A stretch of DNA of 64,000 bases. Source: JAZSNL01 sp045536365. GTDB taxonomy: Bacteria > Bacillota_I > Bacilli_A > ML615J-28 > CAG-313. Made by a program: the position numbers and the translations under genes. This document shows, piece after piece, positions 1 through 7,336 of this stretch. Below the pieces are notes generated by a model. It saw only the letters and a program-made list of their open reading frames with translations. It was not told where the DNA came from and ran no database searches. The DNA is taken from positions 62,001 through 126,000 of the forward strand of contig JAZSNL010000020.1 in assembly GCA_045536365.1 (NCBI GenBank). The letters run 5' to 3'. Within the stretch, counting starts at the first letter, position 1. Every line of letters begins with the position of its first letter.

Positions 1-308
1 TATTTGGTGAGAATTCTGATATATGGAATATATATAAAGGCATTAGTAACAGTACTGCTAGTAGCACTACTAATAGTGATTCAATTAATTTAAATAAGAC
101 AACATTAAATGATATAAAAAATATGAAATTAGAAGATTTATTATCAGGAGATAATTTAAAGAATGTTTGGGGTTATGTTAAAAAAATTAATCCGGATAAT
201 TTGAGTAAAACATTAAATACAGTTCAAAAAGTGTTACAGATAACCCAAAGTTTCGGATCTAAACCAAGTGGTTTATATAATGCTAATTATAATAGTTGGT
301 GGGATTAA
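1..308 (+). CDS. YlbD-like protein, C-terminal part (5' end outside window)
   Basis: The reading frame is open from base 3 to the TAA at 306-308, so the gene enters from outside the window; the ATG at 123 is internal. The visible start (FGENSDIWNIYKG) resembles the acidic-Asp-x-x-Trp-x-x-Tyr element of the Bacillus YlbD putative coat family. The middle is Ser/Thr/Asn-rich, and the C-terminal helix (NLSKTLNTVQKVLQIT) fits that family's C-terminal region. The next gene is YlbE-like and overlaps the stop codon, reproducing the ylbD-ylbE order of Bacilli, which is the main support. The family's role is not well defined, and the spore-coat label need not hold here. The assignment is recalled family similarity, moderately sure. 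Confidence 0.6.
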   Translation, partial: FGENSDIWNIYKGISNSTASSTTNSDSINLNKTTLNDIKNMKLEDLLSGDNLKNVWGYVKKINPDNLSKTLNTVQKVLQITQSFGSKPSGLYNANYNSWWD

Positions 309-532
309 TGAAAAAAGAGATTTTAGATTTATTATACACAAATGATATGTATTTAACTTATTTAAGATATCATCCTAAATGGTATATTATTTTAAATGAT
401 AATCCTAACTTATATTCTGAATTTGAAAAAGAATTGAAAGTTAATTTAAAATTAACAACAGCTGATAAAATTGATAATTTAAGAAAACAAATAGATTTTA
501 TTAATGGAATAGTAAAATATTTAAATTCATAG
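308..532 (+). CDS. ylbE: YlbE-like small protein
   Basis: A 74-residue protein. A TTG at 296 is possible in frame, but the ATG at 308 overlaps the preceding TAA (TAATG), follows the G-rich GGTGGG and gives the usual N-terminus (MKKEILDLL). The core RYHPKWYIILNDNPN matches the YlbE-like pattern in which a short helix is followed by (Q/H)P-x-WY and an Asn-Pro turn. No signal peptide or membrane segment is visible. It is translationally coupled to the YlbD-like gene upstream. Biochemical function is unknown for the family. Confidence 0.7.
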   Translation: MKKEILDLLYTNDMYLTYLRYHPKWYIILNDNPNLYSEFEKELKVNLKLTTADKIDNLRKQIDFINGIVKYLNS

Positions 533-558
533 ATTTATTTTTAATAATATGATACAAT
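530..558 (+). promoter_or_regulatory. possible malQ promoter
   Basis: TACAAT at 553-558 is a good -10 box, but the matching -35 (TAGATT at 530-535, 17-bp spacer) is poor. It lies between ylbE and malQ. Confidence 0.35.
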
Positions 559-579
559 TTCTATAAAGAAGGTGAAAAT

Positions 580-2061
580 ATGCGTCAAGCGGGAATATTA
601 CTTCATATAAGTAGTTTACCAAATCAATATGGTATTGGAACATTAGGTAAGGAAGCTTATGATTTTGTTGATTTTTTAGTAAAATCTAAACAAAAACTAT
701 GGCAAGTACTACCGATATGTCCAACTTCATTTGGTGATTCTCCATATCAAACAACTGGTAGTTTTGGAGGTAACCCATATTTTATTGATTTTGATTTATT
801 AAAAGAAGAAGGATTATTAAAAGAAGAAGATTATGATTATTTAAAAACATCTAATTCTAAAATAGATTACGGATTCTTGTATGAAACTAGATATATAGTT
901 TTAAAGAAAGCATATGATAATTTTAAATCAATAAAAGATGATGATTTTAATAAATTTATTAATGAGGAATCATATTGGTTAAATGACTTTGCTTTATTTT
1001 CTTCGATTAAAAAGAAATTTAATGGCTCAAGTTGGTTATATTGGCCTAGAGAATATCGTTATAAAGAAAAAGAAATAATCGATAATTTTATTTTAGAAAA
1101 TAAAGAGGAAATTGAATTTCAACAATTTATTCAATATAAATTTTATCAACAATGGAAAAATTTAAAATTTTACGCAAATGAAAATGGAATTAAGATAATA
1201 GGCGATTTACCTATATATGTTTCTTTAGATAGTGCAGATGTATGGTCGAATCCTAAAAACTATCAATTAAATGAAGATTTAGTTCCAAAGAAAGTTGCGG
1301 GGGTACCACCTGATGCTTTTTCAGATATAGGTCAATTATGGGGGAATCCATTATATGATTACAAAGAAATGAAAAAGAACAATTATAAATGGTGGGTAAT
1401 TAGAATTAAACATGCGTTAAATAATTTTGATATTGTGCGAATTGATCATTTTAGAGGCTTTGAAGCATATTGGGCTATTCCTTACGAAGATGATACTGCT
1501 ATTAATGGTAAATGGGTAAAAGGTCCGGGGTATGGTTTATTTAAAACAATTGAAAATGAGTTAAATATTAAAGGTGAATTTAGAATAATAGCAGAAGACT
1601 TAGGCTTCTTAACTGAAGAAGTTCATAAGTTATTAAAGAAAACAGGTTATCCAGGAATGAAAATTTTAGAGTTTGCTTTTGATCCGGAAAATGATAATGA
1701 TTATATGCCTTATAATATCGGAGAAAATTCAATTGTTTATCCTGGTACTCATGATAATATGACCATCAAGGGATGGTATTTAGAAGGTATTGATGAAGAA
1801 ACTAGATTATATGTTGATCAATACTTAGAAATACATCATATTAATGATGTTGTTCCTCGCGTTATAAGAGCTGCTTTAAATACTAAGGCTCATACTGTAA
1901 TTGTGCAAATGCAGGATTATTTAGAATTAGATAATTCTGCTAGAATGAATGAACCTTCTACTACAGGTAAAAATTGGGTATGGAGATTAGAAAAAGAAGA
2001 TTTAAGTGAATATACAAGTGAAAGAATAAGATATTGGACAAAAGTATATCGAAGAGATTAA
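580..2061 (+). CDS. malQ: 4-alpha-glucanotransferase (amylomaltase, GH77)
   Basis: Disproportionating enzyme that transfers alpha-1,4-glucan chains between maltodextrins in cytoplasmic maltodextrin or glycogen metabolism. The 493 residues match the usual bacterial size. Hallmarks are in order: GDLPIYVSLDSADVW near 208, RIDHFRGF with the nucleophile Asp at about 289, IAEDLG with the acid/base Glu at about 339, and GTHDNM with the transition-state Asp at about 392. The ATG at 580 follows AAGAAGGTG. A strong hairpin directly behind the stop ends the unit, and no other maltodextrin gene is adjacent. High certainty from the four conserved blocks. Confidence 0.95.
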   Translation: MRQAGILLHISSLPNQYGIGTLGKEAYDFVDFLVKSKQKLWQVLPICPTSFGDSPYQTTGSFGGNPYFIDFDLLKEEGLLKEEDYDYLKTSNSKIDYGFLYETRYIVLKKAYDNFKSIKDDDFNKFINEESYWLNDFALFSSIKKKFNGSSWLYWPREYRYKEKEIIDNFILENKEEIEFQQFIQYKFYQQWKNLKFYANENGIKIIGDLPIYVSLDSADVWSNPKNYQLNEDLVPKKVAGVPPDAFSDIGQLWGNPLYDYKEMKKNNYKWWVIRIKHALNNFDIVRIDHFRGFEAYWAIPYEDDTAINGKWVKGPGYGLFKTIENELNIKGEFRIIAEDLGFLTEEVHKLLKKTGYPGMKILEFAFDPENDNDYMPYNIGENSIVYPGTHDNMTIKGWYLEGIDEETRLYVDQYLEIHHINDVVPRVIRAALNTKAHTVIVQMQDYLELDNSARMNEPSTTGKNWVWRLEKEDLSEYTSERIRYWTKVYRRD

Positions 2062-2095
2062 CTGTCAAGTAAAATTACTTGACAGTTTTATTTTG
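2059..2095 (+). terminator. intrinsic terminator of malQ
   Basis: ACTGTCAAGTAA (2061-2072) pairs perfectly with TTACTTGACAGT (2075-2086) and is followed by TTTTATTTT. The stem starts in the malQ stop codon, and its 3' arm carries the -35 box of the next promoter. Confidence 0.85.
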
Positions 2096-2107
2096 TTATG
2101 GTATAAT
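2079..2107 (+). promoter_or_regulatory. rpsP promoter, perfect sigma-A consensus
   Basis: TTGACA at 2079-2084, a 17-bp spacer and TATAAT at 2102-2107. The -35 box is inside the 3' arm of the malQ terminator. Confidence 0.9.
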
Positions 2108-2139
2108 ATATATAGAAAAAAATTAGGAGGAATAAAAAT

Positions 2140-2406
2140 ATGGTTAAATTAAGATCTCAAAGATTTGGTTCTAAGAAAAAACCTTTCTATCGTATTGTTG
2201 CAACAGATTCTCGTAATCCTCGTGATGGTCGTTTTATTGAAATCGTTGGAACTTACAATCCATTAACTAATCCTGCACAAGTTAAATTTGATGAAGAAAA
2301 AACTTTAAAATGGTTAGAATGTGGAGCTAAACCAACTGATACTGTTAAATCATTATTAGTTAGAGAAGGCATTTACGCAAAGTTTAATAACAAAGAAGCT
2401 AAATAG
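2140..2406 (+). CDS. rpsP: 30S ribosomal protein S16
   Basis: An 88-residue small-subunit protein needed for 30S assembly. MVKLRSQRFGSKKKPFYRIV and the following DSRNPRDGRFIE block are the classic S16 N-terminus, and the length is standard. The start is set by AGGAGG eight bases upstream. It is first in an rpsP-khpA unit, the usual order in Firmicutes, and is driven by a consensus promoter. Certain. Confidence 0.98.
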   Translation: MVKLRSQRFGSKKKPFYRIVATDSRNPRDGRFIEIVGTYNPLTNPAQVKFDEEKTLKWLECGAKPTDTVKSLLVREGIYAKFNNKEAK

Positions 2407-2414
2407 GTGAACTC

Positions 2415-2681
2415 ATGGGCGAAATTAATTACGAATCTTTAGTTGCGAAATTAATTGAGCCACTTGTTACTCACCCAGAGGATGTAAAGGTTGTTGTTGA
2501 ACAATTAGGTGATAGTGAATATCATATCAAAGCTTTCGTTAATCCTAGTGATTTAGGTAGAGTAATTGGTAAAAAAGGAAGAGTAGCAAGTGCGATCAGA
2601 ACTATTGCTAACGCTGCTGCTGTTAGACAAAGTGATTCTATCGAAATTGAATTTGACTCTTTAGAAAATTTAAATAACTAA
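2415..2681 (+). CDS. khpA: KhpA, KH-domain RNA-binding protein
   Basis: An 88-residue single-KH protein (YlqC/KhpA) that pairs with KhpB and binds small RNAs and mRNAs in Firmicutes. The GKKGRVASAIR segment is the GxxG loop with its following helix. The ATG at 2415 follows AGGTGA that overlaps the rpsP stop, so the two genes are likely coupled. In most relatives rimM and trmD follow; here a terminator and a metal-resistance pair come next. Confidence 0.93.
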   Translation: MGEINYESLVAKLIEPLVTHPEDVKVVVEQLGDSEYHIKAFVNPSDLGRVIGKKGRVASAIRTIANAAAVRQSDSIEIEFDSLENLNN

Positions 2682-2691
2682 ACTTTGTTAT

Positions 2692-2730
2692 AAAATAGTA
2701 ATACATTGTATTACTATTTTTATTTTTCTT
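2692..2730 (+). terminator. intrinsic terminator of rpsP-khpA
   Basis: AAATAGTAATAC (2693-2704) pairs with GTATTACTATTT (2708-2719), followed by TTATTTTTC. It separates khpA from the arsR-cadA-rimM-trmD unit. Confidence 0.8.
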
Positions 2731-2757
2731 GAAATAATAATTTAAATAGTTTATAAT
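2729..2757 (+). promoter_or_regulatory. arsR-cadA promoter
   Basis: TTGAAA at 2729-2734, a 17-bp spacer and TATAAT at 2752-2757. The last base of the -10 box is the first base of the repressor operator. Confidence 0.8.
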
Positions 2758-2786
2758 AAACGTATAAATATATGTTTATACGTTTA
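2757..2786 (+). promoter_or_regulatory. ArsR-family operator (12-6-12 inverted repeat)
   Basis: TAAACGTATAAA (2757-2768) and TTTATACGTTTA (2775-2786) form a perfect 12-bp inverted repeat around a 6-bp spacer. The repeat covers the transcription start region between the -10 box and the arsR ribosome binding site, as expected for a SmtB/CzrA-type repressor that releases DNA when metal binds. Confidence 0.8.
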
Positions 2787-2801
2787 TGAAAGGAGGATAA
2801 T

Positions 2802-3107
2802 ATGGAAATTCAAAATAATAGTATAATATGTGAATTATCTAATATATTATCAGTATTAGGAGAACCTACAAGACTTTCGATAGTAATTTATTTATTAGAT
2901 GAACCAGCAAATGTTACTGATATAACAAAACATTTAAACTTAAGTCAACCAATTGTTTCTCATCATTTAAGAGTTTTAAAAGATGCGAGAATATTATCAT
3001 CATATAAAAGGGGTAAATGTACATATTATTGTATAAGCAGTGATTATGTACGTGGTATAGTAGAAGATAGTGTAAAAATGATGGAAGTAGGTGTTATTCA
3101 TGACTAG
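2802..3107 (+). CDS. ArsR/SmtB-family metal-responsive repressor
   Basis: A 101-residue winged-helix repressor. ILSVLGEPTRLSIVIYLL is the typical first helices, and NLSQPIVSHHLRVLKDA is the recognition helix. Cys residues near the N-terminus (IICEL) and in the wing region (GKCTYYC) could contribute to metal binding, but no textbook ELCVCDL site is present. It lies downstream of a perfect inverted repeat and overlaps the P-type ATPase gene by 8 bases, the usual repressor-pump operon. Zn, Cd or Pb is the likely inducer, inferred from the pump. Confidence 0.9.
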   Translation: MEIQNNSIICELSNILSVLGEPTRLSIVIYLLDEPANVTDITKHLNLSQPIVSHHLRVLKDARILSSYKRGKCTYYCISSDYVRGIVEDSVKMMEVGVIHD

Positions 3108-5571
3108 TTCTGTTAAAATATATCAATTATCGAATATTAAAAATAAAAATAATTTTAAGAGAATAATGAATGAAATTAAAAAATTATCTTTCATTAAAAC
3201 TGTAAATATTTCTAAATCTCAAGGTGTAATGAAAATAGAATATAATGAAGATGAAAACATTACACTGGAATTAGCGGAAGAAAGTGTATTAAAAGCCATT
3301 AGAATATATGAAAAGAAAGCTAATATTTTAAGAAAAGAAGATTTAGAGGTATATCGTAAAGTATTATATTTAAAAGGTTTAGATTGTGGTAATTGTGCTT
3401 CAAGAATTGAAACAATTGCGAAAAAAGAATTAAATCATGAAAAAATTGTGGTTGATTTTGCGACAACAAGATTTATTATTGAGACAACTGATAAAGATTT
3501 TGTTGATAATGCTGTTGCAATAGTAACTAGTATAGCACATCGTGTAGATGATAGAATTATTGTTAATGATTCACAAACGCAAAAGAAAGAATATAAATTT
3601 GAAGTTCCTAAATCTAATCCTATTTCTATTGCTATTTTCATTATCGGTTTATGTTTATTAATAGCCGGTATTATTGTTCAAGTAAATCATGGCACGTTCC
3701 ATGGACTACTTGAGATAATTAAACAATTTCATTCAGAAGAAATGGTATATTGTGAGCATACTATAGTTTTATTTATCTGTTCATATATATGTGTAGGTAT
3801 GCCAGTATTGATTAGATTTTTTAAGAGTATATTTAAAAAACAATTTTTCGATGAAAACTTTTTAACTGCTATTGCATCTATTGGTGCTCTTGCAACAGCA
3901 CATTTCATTGAAAGTATTTTAGTTCTTGCTTTATATGTAATAGGTGATAAATTACAACAAAGAGCAGTTAATCATTCAAGAAAATCAATTAATGAATTAT
4001 TAACATTAAGTGTTAAAACAACGAAAATTAAAATTAATGGTGAAATAATTGAATCTGAAGTAGAAAGTGTTTTACCAGATGATATTATTGTTATAGATAA
4101 AGGTGAAGTCGTTTCACTTGATGGTATTATTGTTGAAGGTAAAACAATTATTGATACTAAAAATATTACTGGAGAATCATTAAACCGTGAAGTTGGTGTT
4201 GGTGATGAAGTATTAGCTGGTACTGTCAATATGGGTAATTCAATCGAAATTAAAGTATCAAGAATTTATAATGAATCAATGATTTCACAAATTATTGATT
4301 CAGTTGAGAATGCTAGTATATCAAAAGCTAAAACAGAGACTTTAATTACTAAATTTTCTAAGATTTATACACCGTTAGTTGTTGCGTTAGCAATAGTAAT
4401 GGTTGCGTTATTTGGTGGTATATCTTGGTTAAGAACAGGTGATGTTGAAGAAATTTATAGTTGGATTTATCGTGCAATGGTATTCTTAGTAGTATCTTGT
4501 CCTTGTTCACTAGTTATTTCAATACCTCTTTGTTTCTTTAGCGGTATTGGTATGAGTAGCAAAAAAGGTATTTTAGTTAAGGGCGGTAATTATTTAGAAG
4601 CTTTATCTCAATCTAAACAAATTGTTTTTGATAAAACTGGTACTCTTACTAAGGGTGAATTTAAAGTTATTGATGTTGTTTCTAATAATGAAAAAATATC
4701 AAAAGAAGAAGTTTTGAGTTTAATTGTTTATGCAGAATATTATTCTCATCATCCTATTGGTGTTTCTATTGTTGATGAATATGGTAGGGATAAAGTATAT
4801 ACTGGAATAATTGATGATTTTGAAGATGTAGTAGGTGGTGGTGTTAAAGCTACTATTAATGGTAATAAGATCTTAGTTGGTAGTCTTCGCTTTATGAAAA
4901 AACAAAAGATTGATGTTCCAGAAATTGATGCGATGGGATTAGTAATTTATCTTGCAAGAGAAAGAAATTATATTGGTTATATTGTTGTAGGTGATAGTAT
5001 TAGAGATGATGCTATTGAGTCTATTCAAGAACTAAGAAGATTGGGTATTGAAAAGAGTTATATTTTTACTGGTGATAGTAAAGGTATTGCAGAAAATGTA
5101 GCTAATAGATTAGGCATTGATGAAGTATATTCTGAATTATTACCAAATCAAAAAGTAGAAAAATTAGAAGAAGTTATGTCAAAAGATAATAAACATAAGA
5201 CTATTTTCGTTGGTGATGGTATTAATGATGCTCCTGTTATATCAAAAGCAGATGTAGGTATTGCAATGGCATCTTCGGCTGCTGATGCTACTATCGCAAT
5301 AGCTGATATTGTTATTGTTGGTGATGATTTAGATAAACTTGTTGATGCTTATAAGATTTCTAAAAAGATTCATCGTAAGGTTATTCAAAACATTATTTTA
5401 TGTTTAGGTGTAAAAATAGTAGTTATGCTTTTAACCGCAATTCCAAATATAACTGTTCCTCTATGGCTTGCGATAATATCAGATGTAGGTTTATCTTTAA
5501 TTGCAATTTCTAATTCAATTTTAATTGATCAAAGGAAATTTAAAAAAGGTGATAAAAATGCAAAGAAGTAA
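3100..5571 (+). CDS. cadA: P1B-type heavy-metal ATPase, Zn/Cd/Pb class
   Basis: An 823-residue metal exporter. The ATG at 3100 (AGGTG upstream) overlaps the arsR stop; a GTG at 3091 is a less likely start. After a degenerate HMA-like region comes an HMA domain with C96-x-x-C99 (DCGNC), then membrane helices and the CPC metal site at 467-469 in SCPCSLVIS. D511 in DKTGT is the phosphorylated Asp. The HP motif (SHHPIG), GDGINDAP and a last membrane segment with SDVG follow. CPC plus the DxG in the final helix is the Zn/Cd/Pb (P1B-2) pattern rather than Cu. The reading frame runs 14 bases into rimM, so downstream translation is probably coupled to it. Confidence 0.92.
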   Translation: MTSSVKIYQLSNIKNKNNFKRIMNEIKKLSFIKTVNISKSQGVMKIEYNEDENITLELAEESVLKAIRIYEKKANILRKEDLEVYRKVLYLKGLDCGNCASRIETIAKKELNHEKIVVDFATTRFIIETTDKDFVDNAVAIVTSIAHRVDDRIIVNDSQTQKKEYKFEVPKSNPISIAIFIIGLCLLIAGIIVQVNHGTFHGLLEIIKQFHSEEMVYCEHTIVLFICSYICVGMPVLIRFFKSIFKKQFFDENFLTAIASIGALATAHFIESILVLALYVIGDKLQQRAVNHSRKSINELLTLSVKTTKIKINGEIIESEVESVLPDDIIVIDKGEVVSLDGIIVEGKTIIDTKNITGESLNREVGVGDEVLAGTVNMGNSIEIKVSRIYNESMISQIIDSVENASISKAKTETLITKFSKIYTPLVVALAIVMVALFGGISWLRTGDVEEIYSWIYRAMVFLVVSCPCSLVISIPLCFFSGIGMSSKKGILVKGGNYLEALSQSKQIVFDKTGTLTKGEFKVIDVVSNNEKISKEEVLSLIVYAEYYSHHPIGVSIVDEYGRDKVYTGIIDDFEDVVGGGVKATINGNKILVGSLRFMKKQKIDVPEIDAMGLVIYLARERNYIGYIVVGDSIRDDAIESIQELRRLGIEKSYIFTGDSKGIAENVANRLGIDEVYSELLPNQKVEKLEEVMSKDNKHKTIFVGDGINDAPVISKADVGIAMASSAADATIAIADIVIVGDDLDKLVDAYKISKKIHRKVIQNIILCLGVKIVVMLLTAIPNITVPLWLAIISDVGLSLIAISNSILIDQRKFKKGDKNAKK

Positions 5572-6055
5572 AATGGCATATATAGGTAAAATTATTAATA
5601 CTTTTGGTATTAAAGGTGAATTGAAAATATATTCAGAAAGTGATTTTATTGAATATCGTTATCAAAAAGGTGCTATTATTTATATTGATAATAAACAACA
5701 TATTGTATCATCTTTTAGAAATCATCAAAATATGGTTTTAATTACAATTGATGATATAAAAGATATTAATATGGTTTTACAATATGTTGGTAAGGATATA
5801 TATGCATCTAATGATGATTTACCTGTTTTAGATGAAGATGAATATTATTTAGATGATTTAATTGGATTAAAGGTTTATAATCAAAATGATAAATACTTAG
5901 GTACTGTTAATGATTTTTTGGATTTACCTCAAGGTGATGTTATGGAGATTATAACAGATCAAAAAAAGAAAATTTTAATTCCTTTTGTTGATGAATTTAT
6001 TGTTGAAATAACAAATGAAAAAATAGTAATAAATGAAATTGAGGGATTAATATGA
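5558..6055 (+). CDS. rimM: ribosome maturation factor RimM
   Basis: A 165-residue 16S rRNA processing factor. The N-terminal beta-barrel opens with MAYIGKIINTFGIKGELKIY, and a PRC-barrel domain follows (YYLDDLIGLKVY). I place the start at ATG 5558 because AAAGGTGAT lies 5-8 bases upstream; ATG 5573 is also possible and gives the shorter classical N-terminus. The gene starts inside the end of cadA and overlaps trmD by ATGA. No separate promoter is evident, so it may be read from the metal-regulated promoter at 2729. Confidence 0.95.
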   Translation: MQRSKMAYIGKIINTFGIKGELKIYSESDFIEYRYQKGAIIYIDNKQHIVSSFRNHQNMVLITIDDIKDINMVLQYVGKDIYASNDDLPVLDEDEYYLDDLIGLKVYNQNDKYLGTVNDFLDLPQGDVMEIITDQKKKILIPFVDEFIVEITNEKIVINEIEGLI

Positions 6056-6777
6056 TGACATTTGATATTTTAACATTATTTCCTGAGATGTTTGAAGGTA
6101 TTATTAATAGTTCTATTATTAAAAGAGCAATAGAAAAGGAATTAATAAAAATAAATATTATTGATTTTAGACAATATTCTGGTAATAAACACATGACAGT
6201 TGATGATTATGCATATGGTGGTGGAGCAGGTATGTTAATTCGTGTTGATCCTATTCATCGAGCATTACAAGAAATTCCTAATATTGATAAAGCTTATAAA
6301 ATATTAACAACTCCGTCAGGCCATTTATGGAGTCAACAAAAAGCAGAACAATTATCAAAAAATGACCATATTGTTATTATATGTGGTCATTATGAAGGTA
6401 TTGATGAACGTATTACTAATTATATAAATGAAGAAATCTCTGTAGGTGACTATGTTTTAACAGGCGGTGAAATTCCTGCAGCAATCATTTTTGATTCTGT
6501 TTCAAGATTAGTTCCAGGTGTTATTAAAGATGAATCAATTATGTTAGAATCGTTTACAACTGGTATTTTAGAATACCCTCAATATACAAGACCCCCTGTT
6601 TATGATGGTCATGAGGTTCCTGAGGTATTATTATCAGGTCATCATGCGAATATTAAAAAGTGGCAAAGATACCAAGCCTTAAAGAAAACTTATCAAAATA
6701 GGCCGGAATTATTAAAAGAAGTAGAACTATCAAAAGAAGATTTAAAAATGTTAGAGGAAATAAAAAATGAAGCGTAG
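6052..6777 (+). CDS. trmD: tRNA (guanine-37-N1)-methyltransferase
   Basis: SPOUT-fold enzyme that makes m1G37 in tRNAs read by CNN codons, preventing frameshifting. The 241 residues are standard. Visible blocks are MTFDILTLFPEMFE, DDYAYGGGAGMLIR, CGHYEGIDERI and the knot sequence VGDYVLTGGEIPA. It overlaps rimM by four bases and the next lipoprotein gene by eleven. rplS, its usual downstream neighbour, is 16 kb away. Confidence 0.97.
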   Translation: MMTFDILTLFPEMFEGIINSSIIKRAIEKELIKINIIDFRQYSGNKHMTVDDYAYGGGAGMLIRVDPIHRALQEIPNIDKAYKILTTPSGHLWSQQKAEQLSKNDHIVIICGHYEGIDERITNYINEEISVGDYVLTGGEIPAAIIFDSVSRLVPGVIKDESIMLESFTTGILEYPQYTRPPVYDGHEVPEVLLSGHHANIKKWQRYQALKKTYQNRPELLKEVELSKEDLKMLEEIKNEA

Positions 6778-7216
6778 TATATATATAATATTGTTACTCT
6801 TATTTATTTTTCCTTGTTTATCTAGTTGTAAAAAAATTATAACAACTGATAAAAATAGTGCTGATAAATATATAGAAACACTGTATAAATATCAAATAGG
6901 TCAAAAGAAAAATGGAATTATGATTGATTTAAGGGATATTGATATATATGCAGAAGGTCATATTAAAGGTTTTATTAGTTATGATTATTTAAAAGATCCT
7001 GATGGGTTTATCCCTTATATGGAAGGAATGTACTCAAAAGATAAAGTAGTCTTTTTACTAAGTGATGAAAGTGACTTGATACTTGAAGTGTCAAAAATTT
7101 TACAAGAAAACGGGTATAAGAAGATATATATTTATTTAGATGGATATGATAGTTTAATTAGTCTTTCATCTGATTATTTCTTTATTGAAACTGGTTTAGA
7201 TAATTGTGGATGTTAA
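6767..7216 (+). CDS. rhodanese-like lipoprotein, probably catalytically dead
   Basis: A 149-residue exported protein with a lipobox (LSSC, Cys21) after a hydrophobic signal peptide. IMIDLRDIDIYAEGHIKGF is the rhodanese signature in which Asp-Leu-Arg is followed by His-Ile-x-Gly. The position of the active-site loop, expected after VVFLLSD, carries SDESDLIL with no cysteine, so sulfur transfer is unlikely. The protein ends in DNCGC. It overlaps the end of trmD and is followed by a terminator, so it ends the transcription unit. It could be a binding or sensor module; the function is not known to me. Confidence 0.75.
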   Translation: MKRSIYIILLLLFIFPCLSSCKKIITTDKNSADKYIETLYKYQIGQKKNGIMIDLRDIDIYAEGHIKGFISYDYLKDPDGFIPYMEGMYSKDKVVFLLSDESDLILEVSKILQENGYKKIYIYLDGYDSLISLSSDYFFIETGLDNCGC

Positions 7217-7246
7217 AAAAGAATCTGTATTACAGATTCTTTTTTA
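7215..7246 (+). terminator. intrinsic terminator after trmD-lipoprotein unit
   Basis: AAAAAGAATCTGTA and TACAGATTCTTTTTT form a strong hairpin ending in a T-run, between the lipoprotein gene and the RHS gene. Confidence 0.85.
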
Positions 7247-7276
7247 ATTAATTTTTACTGTTTCGACAAAAAACGA

Positions 7277-7305
7277 CAAATTTCTTCTTTCGATAATAGT
7301 ATAAT
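7277..7305 (+). promoter_or_regulatory. possible promoter of the RHS gene
   Basis: TATAAT at 7300-7305 is a perfect -10 box. No good -35 lies at the right distance. CGACAAA is repeated twice just upstream (7264-7270 and 7274-7280), which could be an activator site. The RHS ribosome binding site GAAAGGAGAT follows. Confidence 0.5.
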
Positions 7306-7336
7306 AAAGTTGTAAAAGTAAGAAAGGAGATATAAT

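Noticed and set aside
123..308. A 61-residue gene starting at the internal ATG
   Set aside because: The frame is open back to the window edge and fits YlbD as one protein.
3972..4229. Minus-strand open frame inside cadA
   Set aside because: Shadow of the conserved ATPase on the opposite strand; low-complexity Ser/Ile sequence with no ribosome site.
6052..6777. Use of TGA as tryptophan (Mollicutes code)
   Set aside because: Several genes end correctly at TGA and all expected Trp codons are TGG.
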